Positions 9,236-18,993 of a stretch of 64,000 nucleotides of DNA are shown here, piece after piece. Position 1 is the stretch's first letter; each line of letters starts with the position of its first letter. The notes under the pieces are model-generated. The model did not search any database and was not told where the DNA came from. It saw only the letters and a list, made by a program, of their open reading frames with translations. Both the position numbers and the translations under genes were made by a program. This DNA comes from Neobacillus novalis NBRC 102450 (GTDB taxonomy: Bacteria; Bacillota; Bacilli; Bacillales; Cytobacillaceae): contig NZ_BCVP01000015.1 in assembly GCF_001591805.1 (NCBI RefSeq), forward strand, positions 124,001 through 188,000, written 5' to 3'.

Positions 9236-9472
9236 TTAGAAAACTTGCTCTACTTCGACAACACCAGGAACTTCTTCTAGAAGAGCTCTCTCGATACCTG
9301 CTTTTAATGTGATTGTTGAACTTGGGCAGGTTCCGCACGCACCCAATAAGCGGAGCTTAACAATGCCATCCTCTACATCTACTAATTCGCAATCCCCGCC
9401 ATCGCGAAGAAGAAATGGACGCAATTTATCTAATACTTCTTGAACTTGCTCAAACATTTCTTGTTCTACCAT
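9236..9472 (-). CDS. yutI: NifU C-terminal-domain iron-sulfur protein YutI
   Basis: 78 residues, a free-standing NifU C-terminal (Nfu) domain. The CxxC cluster-binding motif is CGTCPSST, and the [17 protein letters not shown] segment is typical. It carries assembled Fe-S clusters to target apoproteins in the cytosol. The ATG is preceded by AAAGGAG. It belongs to a group of redox and Fe-S genes that continues with yuzD, yutJ, yuzB, yutM and yumC. Confidence 0.93.
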   Translation of the reverse strand: MVEQEMFEQVQEVLDKLRPFLLRDGGDCELVDVEDGIVKLRLLGACGTCPSSTITLKAGIERALLEEVPGVVEVEQVF

Positions 9473-9621
9473 GTTAATCGACTCCTTTCCTATCTATATT
9501 ATAATGTCAACGGCCGTAAAAATCCATTCTCAGAAATTAGGAAGCCGTCCAATTTAATCATTTTCTTAGTTTTTACGTTTGAAATAAGATAAAATAAAAG
9601 AAAAACGTTAGGAATGGTCTT

Positions 9622-9948
9622 ATGAATGTTCAGGAAGTGGAAATTGTTCTTTACGGGGCAGAAATGCTATGCCCGAGCTGCGTGAATTTACCTTCATCCA
9701 AAGAAACATATGAATGGCTGGAGGCGGCCATTGCCAGAAAGTTTCCGAGCCAGCCTTTTAAAATGACCTATGTTGATATTCATCAGCCTGCTGGCGAGAG
9801 TGATAAGGTTGATTTTGCTAAAAAAGTAATGGAAGAGGACATGTTTTATCCTGTTGTCGTCATTAAAGAAAAAGTCGTCGGCGAAGGCAATCCGCGTCTT
9901 AAAACTATCTTTGCAGAACTTGAGAAATATGGCTATAAAGCAATATAA
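9622..9948 (+). CDS. yuzD: YuzD, DUF1462 thioredoxin-like protein
   Basis: 108 residues, the same length as B. subtilis YuzD. A CPSC motif near residue 18 (YGAEMLCPSC) sits at the end of a first beta strand, as in thioredoxin-like folds, and YPVVVIKEKVVGEGNPRL follows. Function is unknown; a role near Fe-S metabolism is inferred from the neighbours yutI and yuzB. A 10-bp tandem repeat overlaps the stop codon. Confidence 0.88.
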   Translation: MNVQEVEIVLYGAEMLCPSCVNLPSSKETYEWLEAAIARKFPSQPFKMTYVDIHQPAGESDKVDFAKKVMEEDMFYPVVVIKEKVVGEGNPRLKTIFAELEKYGYKAI

Positions 9949-9970
9949 GGCAATATAAAGCAATATAAAA
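9931..9970 (+). repeat. 10-bp tandem repeat across the yuzD stop codon
   Basis: Three direct copies of CAATATAARG-type decamers start at 9941, 9951 and 9961, preceded by a related GGCTATAAAG at 9931. The yuzD stop lies in the second unit. Confidence 0.7.
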
Positions 9971-9971
9971 C

Positions 9972-10005
9972 AAAAAGCATTCCATTATTAGTTGGAATGC
10001 TTTTT
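9972..10005. terminator. Bidirectional terminator yuzD/yutJ
   Basis: AAAAAGCATTCCA / TGGAATGCTTTTT stem with an eight-base loop between convergent genes. Confidence 0.9.
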
Positions 10006-10010
10006 TAAAA

Positions 10011-11078
10011 TTACCCTTTATGAAATTTGTACATCCATAAAATACCGGATTTTAGTAAGCGGGCGACCCGTCCTGTAATCGGACGCTCTGCCATCATCCC
10101 AAATCCATGCTTTTTCCCAAGGGAACCTAGGATTCCCTTTAATTTGATTTGCGGGAAGGAGGCAGGAGGCGCTTCGCCTTTCCAGCGCCTCTTAAGGACT
10201 TCCACAATTTGCTCAGCCTGTCCCTCAGCCAATTGAGCACTTGGCGCATGTGGAAGACTTGCGCAGTCCCCAAGAATAAAAATATGTTCGTCATTAGGCA
10301 AATGATGGAGAGGAGAGATAACCATCCGTCCTGAGCGATCCTTCTCCCCTTCCATATCGCGGACAATTTTACTGGCTTGAATCCCTGCTGTCCAAACAAT
10401 CACATTACAATCTATCGGTTGATCATGATTATATAGTTTATTTTCTTCCACTTTGGTGATATTAGAATTGTTGATAATCTCGACATTATTTCTTACAAAC
10501 CAATTTTCAACATATTTACTTAAACGTTCCGGGAAGGAAGAAAGGATATGGTTTCCCCGATCAAATAATTTGATATTTAGGTCTTCACGGCTTTCACTTA
10601 ATTCACTCGCTAACTCGACACCGCTTAAACCAGCCCCGACAATGCCCACTACTGAACCAGGTCCAAGATTGTTTAAGACTGAATAGGTGAGCCGGGATTT
10701 TTCTATACTTTGGATACTGTAAGTGAATTGTTCGGCACCAGGAACATCATGATAATTGTCCTCACAGCCAAGACCAATAATCAGGTCATCAAAGGAAACA
10801 GGCTCAGCATCTTTTAGAATAACCTTTCGATCCTTTGTATCGATGCCGGTTACCTCTCCATAGATCACATCTAATCGAGAATGTTCCGGAAAAGCAACCC
10901 GTATTTCTTTGTCAGAAATTGTCCCAGCGGCTAAGGCATAGTATTCAGTTTTTAAGCAGTGATATGGGACGCGGTCAATAAGTGTAATGGTTACGTTCTC
11001 TGGTAAGTGGTTGGGAAGAAGTTCGTTCAATATCTTCATCCCGCCGTATCCACCACCAAGAATGACAAGATTTTTCAT
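10011..11078 (-). CDS. yutJ: Type II NADH dehydrogenase-like flavoprotein YutJ
   Basis: 355 residues in the pyridine-nucleotide disulfide oxidoreductase fold. The FAD site is VILGGGYGGMK at the N-terminus, the NAD site is VGIVGAGLSGVELASEL near residue 150, and the second FAD motif is HIFILGDCA near residue 275. It likely oxidises NADH and passes electrons to quinone or another acceptor at the membrane. The start is ATG at 11078, with AAAGGGG eight bases upstream; the longer frame has no ribosome site. Confidence 0.88.
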   Translation of the reverse strand: MKNLVILGGGYGGMKILNELLPNHLPENVTITLIDRVPYHCLKTEYYALAAGTISDKEIRVAFPEHSRLDVIYGEVTGIDTKDRKVILKDAEPVSFDDLIIGLGCEDNYHDVPGAEQFTYSIQSIEKSRLTYSVLNNLGPGSVVGIVGAGLSGVELASELSESREDLNIKLFDRGNHILSSFPERLSKYVENWFVRNNVEIINNSNITKVEENKLYNHDQPIDCNVIVWTAGIQASKIVRDMEGEKDRSGRMVISPLHHLPNDEHIFILGDCASLPHAPSAQLAEGQAEQIVEVLKRRWKGEAPPASFPQIKLKGILGSLGKKHGFGMMAERPITGRVARLLKSGILWMYKFHKG

Positions 11079-11285
11079 TTTAAATTCCCCTTTGTTTATC
11101 CGGCTTTCAATATGTCTAAATAGTAATAGTATAATACCCCGTTTCTTTACCACATAAGAGTATATCTAAAGTGTGTCCAAATAACAACATTTTTCCCGCT
11201 ATTCTTGACAAAGCCGACCTAACCATGGTAATTGACGAAGCTGGATAATTGGGGTAGGATATTTAGTTGTGGAGAGGTGAAAGCA

Positions 11286-11525
11286 ATGTTTAAGCCCATC
11301 ATTGAATTTTGTATAAGCAACTTGGCAAATGGTGCACAAAGGGCACTTGAAAAATTACAAAAAGATCCTAACTTGGATATAATTGAATATGGATGTCTCG
11401 GATATTGCGGGAAATGTGCTGTCACACTTTACGCTCTTGTGAATGGTGAAGTAGTTACCGGAAAAACAGCAGATGAACTCGTAGACAACATTTATGAATA
11501 TCTGGAAGAGAATCCGATGTTTTAA
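11286..11525 (+). CDS. yuzB: YuzB, DUF1450 small cysteine protein
   Basis: 79 residues. A conserved Cys lies in [10 protein letters not shown], and a Cys cluster in [10 protein letters not shown] suggests a metal or Fe-S ligand set. The family (YuzB, DUF1450) has no known role. GAGAGGTG precedes the ATG at 11286. It is divergent from yutJ, as in B. subtilis. Confidence 0.88.
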   Translation: MFKPIIEFCISNLANGAQRALEKLQKDPNLDIIEYGCLGYCGKCAVTLYALVNGEVVTGKTADELVDNIYEYLEENPMF

Positions 11526-11567
11526 TAATAGCTGAAGCTCCTGGGCGCTGTGGCTAGATAAGTTAAG

Positions 11568-11596
11568 AAAAGGGAGCATCGCCGCTCCCTTTTTAT
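11568..11596 (+). terminator. Terminator after yuzB
   Basis: AAAAGGGAGC / GCTCCCTTTT stem, six-base loop, T run. Confidence 0.85.
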
Positions 11597-11693
11597 ATAG
11601 AGTTATCATATGTTAATAATAAGAATCTAATCAGTTGAGTCCTGAATACCAAGTGTATATACTATATTAAAGGCCTAAAAAGGGGGAGTCATG

Positions 11694-12059
11694 ATGAGTA
11701 AAGATGTTGTTATTTTAACGGAAGCCGCGTCACTCCAAATAAAAGATATGATGAAGCATAATGAAGAAGAGGGCGCTCTTTTACGTGTCAGTGTAAAAGG
11801 CGGCGGATGCAGCGGATTATCCTATGGAATGGGCTTTGATCATGAGGTAAACGAAGATGACCTTCATTTCGAGCAGTATGGAGTTCAAGTTTTAGTCGAT
11901 AAAGAGAGTGCATCAATTTTACAAGGCACGAAAATTGACTATAAGGAATCGATGATGGGCGGAGGCTTTACCATCGAAAATCCGAATGCCATCGCTTCCT
12001 GCGGCTGTGGTTCATCCTTCAAGACTGCTACGGCAGCAGGTACACCAGAGGAATGCTAA
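11694..12059 (+). CDS. yutM: HesB/IscA-type Fe-S assembly protein YutM
   Basis: 121 residues, A-type Fe-S scaffold or carrier. The three cluster cysteines are in GGGCSGLSYG near residue 40 and in the terminal CGCGSSF near residue 103. A longer-than-usual tail ends PEEC, as in the Bacillus YutM group. Two ATG codons are adjacent (11691 and 11694); the second has better spacing from AGGGGG and matches the usual MSK-type start. A repeat element follows. Confidence 0.92.
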   Translation: MSKDVVILTEAASLQIKDMMKHNEEEGALLRVSVKGGGCSGLSYGMGFDHEVNEDDLHFEQYGVQVLVDKESASILQGTKIDYKESMMGGGFTIENPNAIASCGCGSSFKTATAAGTPEEC

Positions 12060-12061
12060 TC

Positions 12062-12211
12062 AGAAAAGCGCAAGCGCCCTGGTCAGCGGCGTATGGCCTG
12101 GAGCGCTCCAACTGAGATAAAGGAAACACGGAGAGCTTCGCTGCCCGATGTTGACTTATCGTAGGGCGGAGAGCGAAGGGACTAGCCGCTAGGGCGCTGA
12201 AGCTGGACAGT
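12062..12211. repeat. Intergenic structured repeat (GC-rich, imperfect inverted ends)
   Basis: About 150 bp with GC-rich ends that are imperfect inverted copies: AGCGCAAGCGCCCTGG near 12067 and CTAGGGCGCTGAAGCT near 12189-12204. It has internal self-complementary segments (AGAGCTTCGCTGCCC and GGGCGGAGAGCGAAGGG). It is unlike the neighbouring genes in base composition and carries no reading frame. I recognise this type as a common Bacillaceae intergenic repeat, likely mobilised in trans or spread by slippage. Confidence 0.7.
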
Positions 12212-12239
12212 TCTCAAAGTCGAAATTTATACTTTAAAT

Positions 12240-12265
12240 AAAGGCGCCCAATTTGGACGCCTTTT
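12240..12265. terminator. Terminator near the yumC 3' end
   Basis: AAAGGCGCCC / GGACGCCTTT with one mismatch. It is flanked by A and T tracts and can act on both strands. Confidence 0.75.
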
Positions 12266-12269
12266 ACTA

Positions 12270-13271
12270 TTATTTATCAAACATAGAGGAGCTGTGCAAT
12301 GGTTGAACTTTTGCTTTTGGATCGATAAAGGATTTCGCGTTATTGACTGCTGTTGGCGCTTCACCAAAGCCGCAGGCAATTAATTTCACTTTACCATCAT
12401 AGGTGCAAATATCTCCTGCTGCATAAATTCCCGGAGTATTCGTTTCCATTTTCGAATTCACGACAATCGAGTTCTTCTCGATTTCCAGACCCCATTCCTT
12501 GATTGGTCCAAGCGACGAAACAAAGCCGTAGTTACAAATAACAGCGTCGACATCAATCGTTTCTTGGCTTTCTCCGTTAACACTTCCAAGCACGACTTGT
12601 TTAATGCTGCCATTTCCATCACCAATCAATTCAGCAGGAACAAATGGAGTTTTTACATCCACTTTTGAATTATACAAGTTTTCAACACTATGTTCATGTG
12701 CACGGAATTTTTCTCTGCGGTGAACAATTGTTACCTTTTCGGCAATTGGCTCAAGCATTAAGGCCCAGTCAACCGCAGAATCCCCACCGCCAAAAACAAC
12801 CACTTTTTGGCCGGCAAACTGATTTAAATCTTCAATAAAGTAGTAAAGATTTTTCTTCTCATATTGAACGGCACTTTCAAGCTCTAAGCGGCGCGGTTGG
12901 AAAGCTCCATTCCCAGCCGTAATAATAATTGTTTTTGAATAATGTACTTCTGAATTTGTCGTTAATTTAAAGGTTCCATCCTCTTGTTTTTCTAACTTTT
13001 CAACAGACTGCTCAAGAGCAATAGCTGGATCAAACTTAGCCATTTGTTCTTTTAAATTATTTATCAATTCTTGTGCGCGGATTTTTGGAAAGCCGGCAAC
13101 ATCATAAATGTATTTTTCCGGATAAAGCGCTGACAATTGACCGCCTAGCTGTGGCAAGCTTTCAATGATTTTCACTGAGGCTTGTCTCATTCCCCCGTAA
13201 AAGGCAGTAAATAGACCGGTAGGACCGCCACCGATGATGGTGATATCATAAACTTTTTGATTCTCTTGCAC
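12270..13271 (-). CDS. yumC: Ferredoxin/flavodoxin-NADP+ reductase YumC
   Basis: 333 residues, thioredoxin-reductase-like ferredoxin-NADP+ reductase lacking the CxxC redox pair. The FAD site is [12 protein letters not shown], the NADPH site is [13 protein letters not shown] near residue 160, and the second FAD motif is [14 protein letters not shown] near residue 280. It transfers electrons from NADPH to ferredoxin or flavodoxin. The start is GTG at 13271, with GGGGGG seven bases upstream. Sequence is very close to B. subtilis YumC as I remember it. Confidence 0.95.
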   Translation of the reverse strand: MQENQKVYDITIIGGGPTGLFTAFYGGMRQASVKIIESLPQLGGQLSALYPEKYIYDVAGFPKIRAQELINNLKEQMAKFDPAIALEQSVEKLEKQEDGTFKLTTNSEVHYSKTIIITAGNGAFQPRRLELESAVQYEKKNLYYFIEDLNQFAGQKVVVFGGGDSAVDWALMLEPIAEKVTIVHRREKFRAHEHSVENLYNSKVDVKTPFVPAELIGDGNGSIKQVVLGSVNGESQETIDVDAVICNYGFVSSLGPIKEWGLEIEKNSIVVNSKMETNTPGIYAAGDICTYDGKVKLIACGFGEAPTAVNNAKSFIDPKAKVQPLHSSSMFDK

Positions 13272-13724
13272 TCCGTATCCCCCCAATAGTAGTAACAAAC
13301 TCCACTCACTATAATATCACAAAATAAAAAAATCCTCACATCTTTATAGGCAAATATTCATATTGGAAAAATATTTCACATAATGCCCCGGAACGTTACA
13401 AAATGTCAATGTTGGCAATATTCTTAAGTTAAATAATTTATATATATCACTTGAAAATAGCGGCAAAGTAGCATATGATGTAATGTGGATATATTGTTAA
13501 CATTCTGTGACAAAAATAGAACATTTTCTTGAACGATATACGTATAATTCAATGACATCTCAGTCGTTCTCTGGATGTTTTACTATTTAGTAATTTTCTC
13601 TGAACCCATTCGTGAATTATCTCACATACAATTTTTTGCAGAGCAAAATAAAAATGGTCGTAGCAGTGGATGATAAGAAAAAGAGAATTTACTAAAAATA
13701 ATAAAAAAGGTGGATGTGATCACT
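13272..13724. promoter_or_regulatory. Divergent yumC/yumB intergenic region
   Basis: 453 bases without a gene, AT-rich. It must hold promoters for both yumC (minus) and yumB (plus). A TATAAT hexamer at 13543-13548 is a possible yumB -10 box, but no good -35 box is correctly spaced. I see no riboswitch, RNA gene or repeat here. Confidence 0.4.
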
Positions 13725-14942
13725 TTGAGAAAGCCAAAAATTGTTATTATCGGTGCTGGTTATGGCGGGCTTATGACCACAGTGCGATTGCAAAAGTTAA
13801 TCGGTGTAAATGAAGCGGATATTGTGTTAATTAATAAAAATGATTATCATTACGAAACCACTTGGTTACATGAGGCATCAGCTGGTACTCTCCATCACGA
13901 CAAGGTTCGCTATGATATTCGTGATGTGATTGACCGCAGTAAGGTTGATTTTGTTCAAGATACCGTGGTTGAGATTAATAAAGAAGCAAAAAAAGTCATT
14001 CTAGAAAAAGGTGAAGTCGAGTATGACTACCTTGTGATTGCCCTTGGCGGCGAATCGGAAACATTCGGTATCAAAGGGTTAAAGGAATACGCATTTGGAA
14101 TCACGAACGTGAATTCTTCCCGTCAATTGCGTGAGCATATTGAATATCAATTTGCTACCTATAATATGGAAGAAGAGAAGAACGATAATCGTTTGGTCCT
14201 TGTTGTCGGCGGCGCCGGCTTTACAGGAATTGAATTCCTTGGCGAATTAACAAATAGAATCCCTGAATTATGTCATGAGTATGATGTCGATTATCATAAA
14301 GTGAAAATTATATGTGTTGAAGCAGCACCAACCGTCCTTCCTGGTTTCGATCCGGAATTAGTGAATTATGCGGTTTCCCAGCTTGAGCGTAAAGGCGTGG
14401 AATTCTTAATCGGAACAGCGATTAAAGAGGCTACTCCAGACAGTATCATTGTTGGAAAAGGTGAGGAAGAACCACGTGAAATTAAAGCTGGCACAGTTGT
14501 ATGGGCAGCAGGGGTACGTGGTAACTCGATTATTGAAAAATCAGGATTTGAAGCAATGAGAGGCCGTGTTAAAGTACAGCTAGACCTCCGCGTTCCTGGA
14601 TTTGACGATGTTTTCATTATTGGTGACAGTTCGCTTGTTATTAATGAAGAAATCAATCGCCCCTATCCTCCGACCGCTCAAATTGCGATGCAGCAAGGCG
14701 AGGTTGTTGCCCGCAATATCGCTGCGTTAATTCGTAATAAAACAGAGTTAGAGACGTTTACGTTTGATAATAAAGGTACGGTTTGCTCACTTGGAGAAGA
14801 CGATGCTATCGGTGTTGTTTTTGGTAAAAAAATTACTGGAGCAAAAGCAGCATTCATGAAAAAGGTAGTCGATAATCGCTCACTATTCATGATTGGCGGC
14901 GCAGGTTTGGTATTGAAAAAAGGGAAATTTAAGATTTTTTAA
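13725..14942 (+). CDS. yumB: NADH dehydrogenase-like protein YumB
   Basis: 405 residues of the NDH-2 family. The FAD site is [13 protein letters not shown], the NADH site is [19 protein letters not shown] near residue 165, and FIIGDSS near residue 300 completes the flavin site. A hydrophobic C-terminal stretch fits peripheral membrane binding. It likely feeds electrons from NADH to menaquinone. I chose TTG at 13725 because B. subtilis YumB starts MRKPKI; AAGGTGG lies about 12 bases upstream. GTG codons at 13710 and 13716 are alternatives. Confidence 0.9.
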   Translation: MRKPKIVIIGAGYGGLMTTVRLQKLIGVNEADIVLINKNDYHYETTWLHEASAGTLHHDKVRYDIRDVIDRSKVDFVQDTVVEINKEAKKVILEKGEVEYDYLVIALGGESETFGIKGLKEYAFGITNVNSSRQLREHIEYQFATYNMEEEKNDNRLVLVVGGAGFTGIEFLGELTNRIPELCHEYDVDYHKVKIICVEAAPTVLPGFDPELVNYAVSQLERKGVEFLIGTAIKEATPDSIIVGKGEEEPREIKAGTVVWAAGVRGNSIIEKSGFEAMRGRVKVQLDLRVPGFDDVFIIGDSSLVINEEINRPYPPTAQIAMQQGEVVARNIAALIRNKTELETFTFDNKGTVCSLGEDDAIGVVFGKKITGAKAAFMKKVVDNRSLFMIGGAGLVLKKGKFKIF

Positions 14943-14956
14943 GCTATGATTTTTGC

Positions 14957-14988
14957 AAAAAGGACGGGAGATTCCTAGTCCTTTTTGT
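14957..14988 (+). terminator. Terminator after yumB
   Basis: AAAAAGGAC / GTCCTTTTT stem with a T run. Confidence 0.8.
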
Positions 14989-15163
14989 TTATCTTAAAAT
15001 GTTTTTTAAATTTTTCGAAAATTAGAGTAACACTTCGATATTGCAAGAAAACTTACTATGTATCCGCTTTCCTTCGTAAATTTGCGGATATTTAGCCCTT
15101 TTCTTTTTTCAAAATCCTTGGTATATTATCAGAATATTAAGATAAAACGAGGGGATGATGGAA

Positions 15164-15289
15164 ATGAAAGTGCAGGGTTTAGATACAAAAAATTGTGATT
15201 ACTGTTCGGGAACGGGCTATTTTCAATTGGTGCTTGGGGGATCAGAAACTTGTTCCTGCTGCGGGGGGACAGGAAAGAAGAAGGATTAA
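15164..15289 (+). CDS. yuiA: YuiA-like small zinc-finger protein
   Basis: 41 residues with two CxxCxGxG-type knuckles: CDYCSGTG near residues 11-18 and CSCCGGTG near residues 30-37. This is a miniature DnaJ-like zinc-binding module. The gene precedes yuiB and yuiC as in B. subtilis, where YuiA has the same layout. GAGGGG stands nine bases before the ATG at 15164; two earlier ATG codons are too close to it. Function is unknown. Confidence 0.85.
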   Translation: MKVQGLDTKNCDYCSGTGYFQLVLGGSETCSCCGGTGKKKD

Positions 15290-15298
15290 TAAAAAAGC

Positions 15299-15345
15299 TA
15301 TAAATGCTCCTTCGAAACGAATTCGAGGGGCTATTTTTTTGAAGA
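15299..15345 (+). terminator. Imperfect terminator after yuiA
   Basis: GCTCCTTCGAA / TTCGAGGGGC pairing with a bulge, followed by seven T residues. Confidence 0.6.
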
Positions 15346-15419
15346 CAAAAAGCAGTTAATATTGACTCCCCTTTCGACATTAAGTACACTATTTGTTGAT
15401 GGATAAAGGGGGAATCTCA

Positions 15420-15743
15420 ATGCAAATGAGCATTGTTGTCTTAATTATATCGATTGTCTTATTTTTTGTACTGTTTTTTGGAATTGGCTTTATCTTGAAT
15501 ATGCTGCTAAGAATGTCATGGGTTATGGCGATAGTTTATCCTATTGTTGCAATATTAATCGTAGATAAAGTAAGTTTTAGTGAATATTTTACAAACAGTA
15601 AAGCATCTTTTATTGAACTGGGGCAGCGGTTCAGCTCTTTAGGAACGGCCGATATTCTCATATTAGCTAGCGGATTTGCCGGAGCAATTGCAGCAGGCTT
15701 AACGATCAAGCTGTTACGAAAAAATGGCTATCAAATGTTTTAA
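15420..15743 (+). CDS. yuiB: YuiB, small membrane protein
   Basis: 107 residues with about three hydrophobic segments: residues 3-28, 33-48 and 72-92. The ending KLLRKNGYQMF matches B. subtilis YuiB. Function is unknown. The ATG at 15420 follows AAGGGGG by about six bases; an upstream frame extension has no ribosome site. It lies between yuiA and yuiC. Confidence 0.88.
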   Translation: MQMSIVVLIISIVLFFVLFFGIGFILNMLLRMSWVMAIVYPIVAILIVDKVSFSEYFTNSKASFIELGQRFSSLGTADILILASGFAGAIAAGLTIKLLRKNGYQMF

Positions 15744-15777
15744 GACTTTTTACCTTATTGGTAAGGAGTCTTTTTTT
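15742..15777 (+). terminator. Terminator after yuiB
   Basis: Hairpin pairing AAGACT...ACCTTA with TAAGG-AGTCTT, then a run of seven T. Confidence 0.7.
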
Positions 15778-15862
15778 AACCCTGGGAAAAATTTCTTTCC
15801 TCCTTTTTTGAATAATTCCCTGCAGCTTGGGAATGAATATTTTGGGAGGAGTGAAAATTTCA

Positions 15863-16471
15863 ATGAATCATTTTAAAAATTGGACAAAGCGGTTTGCGAT
15901 GGCCTGCCTATTTATGATGGCATTATTCGCAACCTTCCAATCCATTTCTGGAGTCAATGCACAATTGCTCATTAGCCAAATAACAGCTCTTGTCTCGTCG
16001 ACCAAAACGGTTTCCGGAACACAACCCTCATTGGAGGATTCGATTGATTGGTCTAAGTATCCTAAACATACGGTTACAGCTACGGGCTATACGGCGGGAA
16101 TAGAATCTACTGGAAAAACCAAAGGTCATCCGGAATATGGGATCACCTATTCTGGTGTAAAAGTGAAGCGTGATTTATTTTCGACAGTAGCTGCAGATTT
16201 AACTGTTTTCCCGATCGGTACGATCCTCTTTATCCCCGGATACGGCTATGGAGTGGTTGCCGATAAAGGGGGGGCAATTAAGGGTGACAGGCTTGATCTT
16301 TATTATGAAACCGTTGCAGATGTATATAAAAAATGGGGTAAAAAACAGCTTGCCGTTTATGTTGTCGAAAAAGGTAACGGAAAACTATCAGAAGAAACTC
16401 TTAAAGCGTTAAATGAAGATAAAGCGATGCAGGTATTTCGTCAACAGTATATTAGCTCGGAAAAAAGATAA
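15863..16471 (+). CDS. yuiC: YuiC, secreted 3D-domain murein-acting protein
   Basis: 202 residues with a signal peptide (basic KNWTKR, hydrophobic core, cleavage near residue 31). The C-terminal 3D domain has the three conserved Asp residues in [19 protein letters not shown]. 3D proteins of the Sps/YuiC type resemble lytic transglycosylases and act on peptidoglycan in stationary phase or spores. The ATG at 15863 is 12 bases after a strong GGGAGGAG site; a GTG within that site is less likely. Confidence 0.88.
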   Translation: MNHFKNWTKRFAMACLFMMALFATFQSISGVNAQLLISQITALVSSTKTVSGTQPSLEDSIDWSKYPKHTVTATGYTAGIESTGKTKGHPEYGITYSGVKVKRDLFSTVAADLTVFPIGTILFIPGYGYGVVADKGGAIKGDRLDLYYETVADVYKKWGKKQLAVYVVEKGNGKLSEETLKALNEDKAMQVFRQQYISSEKR

Positions 16472-16497
16472 AAAACAGGTCGCTGGCCTGTTTTTTA
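16471..16497 (+). terminator. Terminator after yuiC
   Basis: AAAAACAGG / CCTGTTTTT stem with a T run. Confidence 0.85.
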
Positions 16498-16564
16498 TTT
16501 GCCGATAGGAGCAATGAGGTCCAGTTTCCCTTAAAATAGAATGGAATCAGTGTGAGGGGAAGGG

Positions 16565-16954
16565 ATGATCATGGATGAACAGTACCCAATCGAATACTAT
16601 GAGTTTTTTGTCAGCTTTAATGAAGGGGACTACTATACGTGCCACGATTTATTGGAAGAAATGTGGATGACCGATAAAGATAATTTATTTTTAAAGGGAC
16701 TTCTGCAAATGAGTGTGGCAATTTACCATTATGAGTATGGTAATGTCAAAGGGGCGAGATTGATGATGCAAACTGCCCATGACTATCTGCAGGCCTACCG
16801 CCCGAAGTTTTGGGGATTAGATTTAGAAAAGATCTATCCTTTTATTGAACAATGCCTAATCCTTTTTCCAAAACATATTGATCGTGTTGCATTTGAAGAG
16901 GTGGGAGACTTGCCAACGCTCCCTCATTTGCTGTTGTATATGGAAAATGATTAG
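16565..16954 (+). CDS. DUF309 family protein
   Basis: 129 residues, all-helical, with the DUF309 signature F-N-EGDYYTCHDLLEEMW near residues 17-33 and a second helix pair (LLQMSVAIYHYEYGN). Bacillus YpuF belongs to the same family. Function is unknown. Start could be ATG 16565 or 16571; GAGGGG lies five bases before the first. Confidence 0.82.
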   Translation: MIMDEQYPIEYYEFFVSFNEGDYYTCHDLLEEMWMTDKDNLFLKGLLQMSVAIYHYEYGNVKGARLMMQTAHDYLQAYRPKFWGLDLEKIYPFIEQCLILFPKHIDRVAFEEVGDLPTLPHLLLYMEND

Positions 16955-17017
16955 AGAGTCGAAATAAATGGAACTTTTCGATATAATAAAACTTGAATAT
17001 CACGGAGGTGAAGGGAA

Positions 17018-18526
17018 ATGTTTGCTGTTAAAAAAGAATTTGAATTAGCAAATGTACATGAGGGATTGGTTATCGGTCTATTAGATAAACAGGAGAAATT
17101 TGCCGGAAACTTGGCAAAACTGGATGCCGAGTTTAACGGGCAGCTTACAGAGCTGGTGAAATCAGGGGATATTTCGGCAAAATTAAAAAGTATTAGCAAG
17201 GTACATAGCTTTGGTAAAATCGGTTCGAAACGCGTTTGGTTTGTCGGCCTTGGAAAAGAAAAGGAATTGACCTTTGAGAAGCTGAAAGAAGCGTTTGGTA
17301 AGGTGTTTAAGAACGTTACAGCCAATAAACTTGAGGAAACAGCCATTTATTTAGACTCCTTTATAACGGAAGAACTCGATGGTTTGGATGCCGCCCATGC
17401 CCTAAGTGAGGCTTTGGCGCTTGCGACCTATCAATTTGAAGGCTATAAGCAGAAATCGAATGAACCGGAGAAAAGGATTGAGCAACTCAACGTATATAGT
17501 GAATTGTTTGCCGAAGAGGATGTACAAGTGTCTCTTTCGGTTGGATATGCCTTTGGGAAGGCAGCGAATTCAGCTAGAACGCTTGTTAACACCCCAGGAA
17601 ATTTGCTGACAGCGACAGATATGGCCAACTATGCAATGGAGCTGGGTGCTAAATATGATTTTGAGGTTGAAATTTTAGAGAAAGCTGAAATTGAAAAGCT
17701 TGGAATGGGTGCGTTCCTTGCAGTAAACCAAGGTTCCACCGAGCCCCCTAAGATGATTGTCCTGAAATATCAGGGAAAAGATGAATGGAAAGATGTCATC
17801 GGCTTAGTCGGAAAAGGAATCACCTTTGATACAGGCGGTTACTCGATTAAAACAAAAGCGGGAATTGTCGGGATGAAAACGGATATGGGCGGGGCTGCAG
17901 CCGTTCTTGGAGCGATGGAAATTATCGGTGAGACTCGACCTGAGCAAAATGTCGTTGCCGTTATTCCGTCTACCGACAATATGATCAGCGGGGGAGCATT
18001 TAAACCCGATGATGTCATCACATCGATGAGCGGGAAAACGATTGAAGTATTAAATACCGATGCCGAAGGGCGGCTTGTGTTAGCGGATGCGGTTACCTAT
18101 GCGAAGCATCACGGGGCGGAATATTTAGTCGATGTGGCAACCTTAACAGGCGGCGTCATTACCGCACTCGGTCTGCATACAACTGGGGCGATGACCAACC
18201 ATGAATCATTGTATGAACAGGTTTTGGAGGCTTCGATGGAAGCTGGCGAACAAATGTGGCTATTGCCCTTATTTGAAAGTGAAAAGGAGCGGGTTAGAAA
18301 CAGCAAGGTGGCTGATTTAAATAACTCTCCTGGAAGCGAAGGCCATGCGCTTGTCGCTGGCGCATTTATTGGCGAATTTGCCGAGGGTACCCCGTGGGTT
18401 CATTTAGATATCGCCGGGACAGCTGTCACTTCAAAGGCCTATGATCTTGGTCCGGCGGGTGCGACAGGCGTCATGACCCGTACACTTGCCCTCTTTGTAG
18501 AGCGATTCGAACCAATTGAAAAATAA
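17018..18526 (+). CDS. pepA: Leucyl aminopeptidase (M17)
   Basis: 502 residues, standard M17 length. The C-terminal catalytic domain carries the metal and catalytic residues: [13 protein letters not shown] near residue 268 (Lys, Asp and a catalytic Lys), [10 protein letters not shown], and the signature [13 protein letters not shown] near residue 346 (Asp, Glu and Arg). The enzyme releases N-terminal residues from peptides in the cytosol with two Mn or Zn ions. This is the YuiE position in B. subtilis. GGAGGTG precedes the ATG. Confidence 0.96.
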   Translation: MFAVKKEFELANVHEGLVIGLLDKQEKFAGNLAKLDAEFNGQLTELVKSGDISAKLKSISKVHSFGKIGSKRVWFVGLGKEKELTFEKLKEAFGKVFKNVTANKLEETAIYLDSFITEELDGLDAAHALSEALALATYQFEGYKQKSNEPEKRIEQLNVYSELFAEEDVQVSLSVGYAFGKAANSARTLVNTPGNLLTATDMANYAMELGAKYDFEVEILEKAEIEKLGMGAFLAVNQGSTEPPKMIVLKYQGKDEWKDVIGLVGKGITFDTGGYSIKTKAGIVGMKTDMGGAAAVLGAMEIIGETRPEQNVVAVIPSTDNMISGGAFKPDDVITSMSGKTIEVLNTDAEGRLVLADAVTYAKHHGAEYLVDVATLTGGVITALGLHTTGAMTNHESLYEQVLEASMEAGEQMWLLPLFESEKERVRNSKVADLNNSPGSEGHALVAGAFIGEFAEGTPWVHLDIAGTAVTSKAYDLGPAGATGVMTRTLALFVERFEPIEK

Positions 18527-18533
18527 TATCAAG

Positions 18534-18559
18534 ACCTCTGGATAATTCCGGGGGTTTTT
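18534..18559 (+). terminator. Terminator after pepA
   Basis: ACCTCTGGA / TTCCGGGGGT pairing with mismatches, then TTTTT. Confidence 0.65.
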
Positions 18560-18653
18560 CATGTTCTTTTCTAAATGAATGCCCACTCAAACCTCCTTGC
18601 TCTCGCATATGAAATAGTGTAGGCAAGTTTCTTAGTTAAAGGAGGTAGGCTGC

Positions 18654-18869
18654 ATGTATTATTATCGAAGCCCTTACCCGATGCAGGATCAGAGATTGTG
18701 GGCTTGGCCGCTTGCAGTTGGTGGACTTGGCTTTTTAGGCGGATTAATTGGCGGCGGATTAGCAGGCGGATTTGTAGCGAGCCGCCCATTTTATGGAGGC
18801 TATGGCTACCCTGGAATGGGGTATCCTGGTATGGGCTACCCGGGAATGGGTTACCCAGGATATTATTAA
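18654..18869 (+). CDS. Gly-Tyr-Pro-rich small membrane/coat-like protein
   Basis: 71 residues. A Tyr/Pro-rich N-terminus (MYYYRSPYPMQDQRLW) is followed by a Gly-rich hydrophobic segment, then tandem copies of GYPGM ending in GYYY-type residues. No family identified. The composition resembles small spore-coat or surface proteins. AAAGGAGG lies upstream of the ATG, so it is probably expressed. A related low-complexity protein is encoded at 22627-22941. Confidence 0.75.
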   Translation: MYYYRSPYPMQDQRLWAWPLAVGGLGFLGGLIGGGLAGGFVASRPFYGGYGYPGMGYPGMGYPGMGYPGYY

Positions 18870-18993
18870 TAACAAAGTTAAAAACAGCCCTTGTGGCTGT
18901 TTTTTTCTAATTTAGGGGGGAGTTAAAGGGAAAATCCAGTAAAAAGGAGAATAGATTATAAGTGAAAACAAACTACATAGTGGAGGGATGGAA

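Noticed and set aside
11527..11562. Fragment resembling the repeat at 12062-12211
   Set aside because: Only a short CTGAAGCTCCTGGGCGCTG-like stretch; it may be a solo remnant but the match is too short to call.
13481..13530. Rex-type operator before yumB
   Set aside because: TTGTTAAC and TGTGACAA half-sites do not match the Rex palindrome well.
16565..16570. Firm choice between the two ATG starts of the DUF309 gene
   Set aside because: Both have acceptable ribosome spacing, so I kept the longer form without claiming it.
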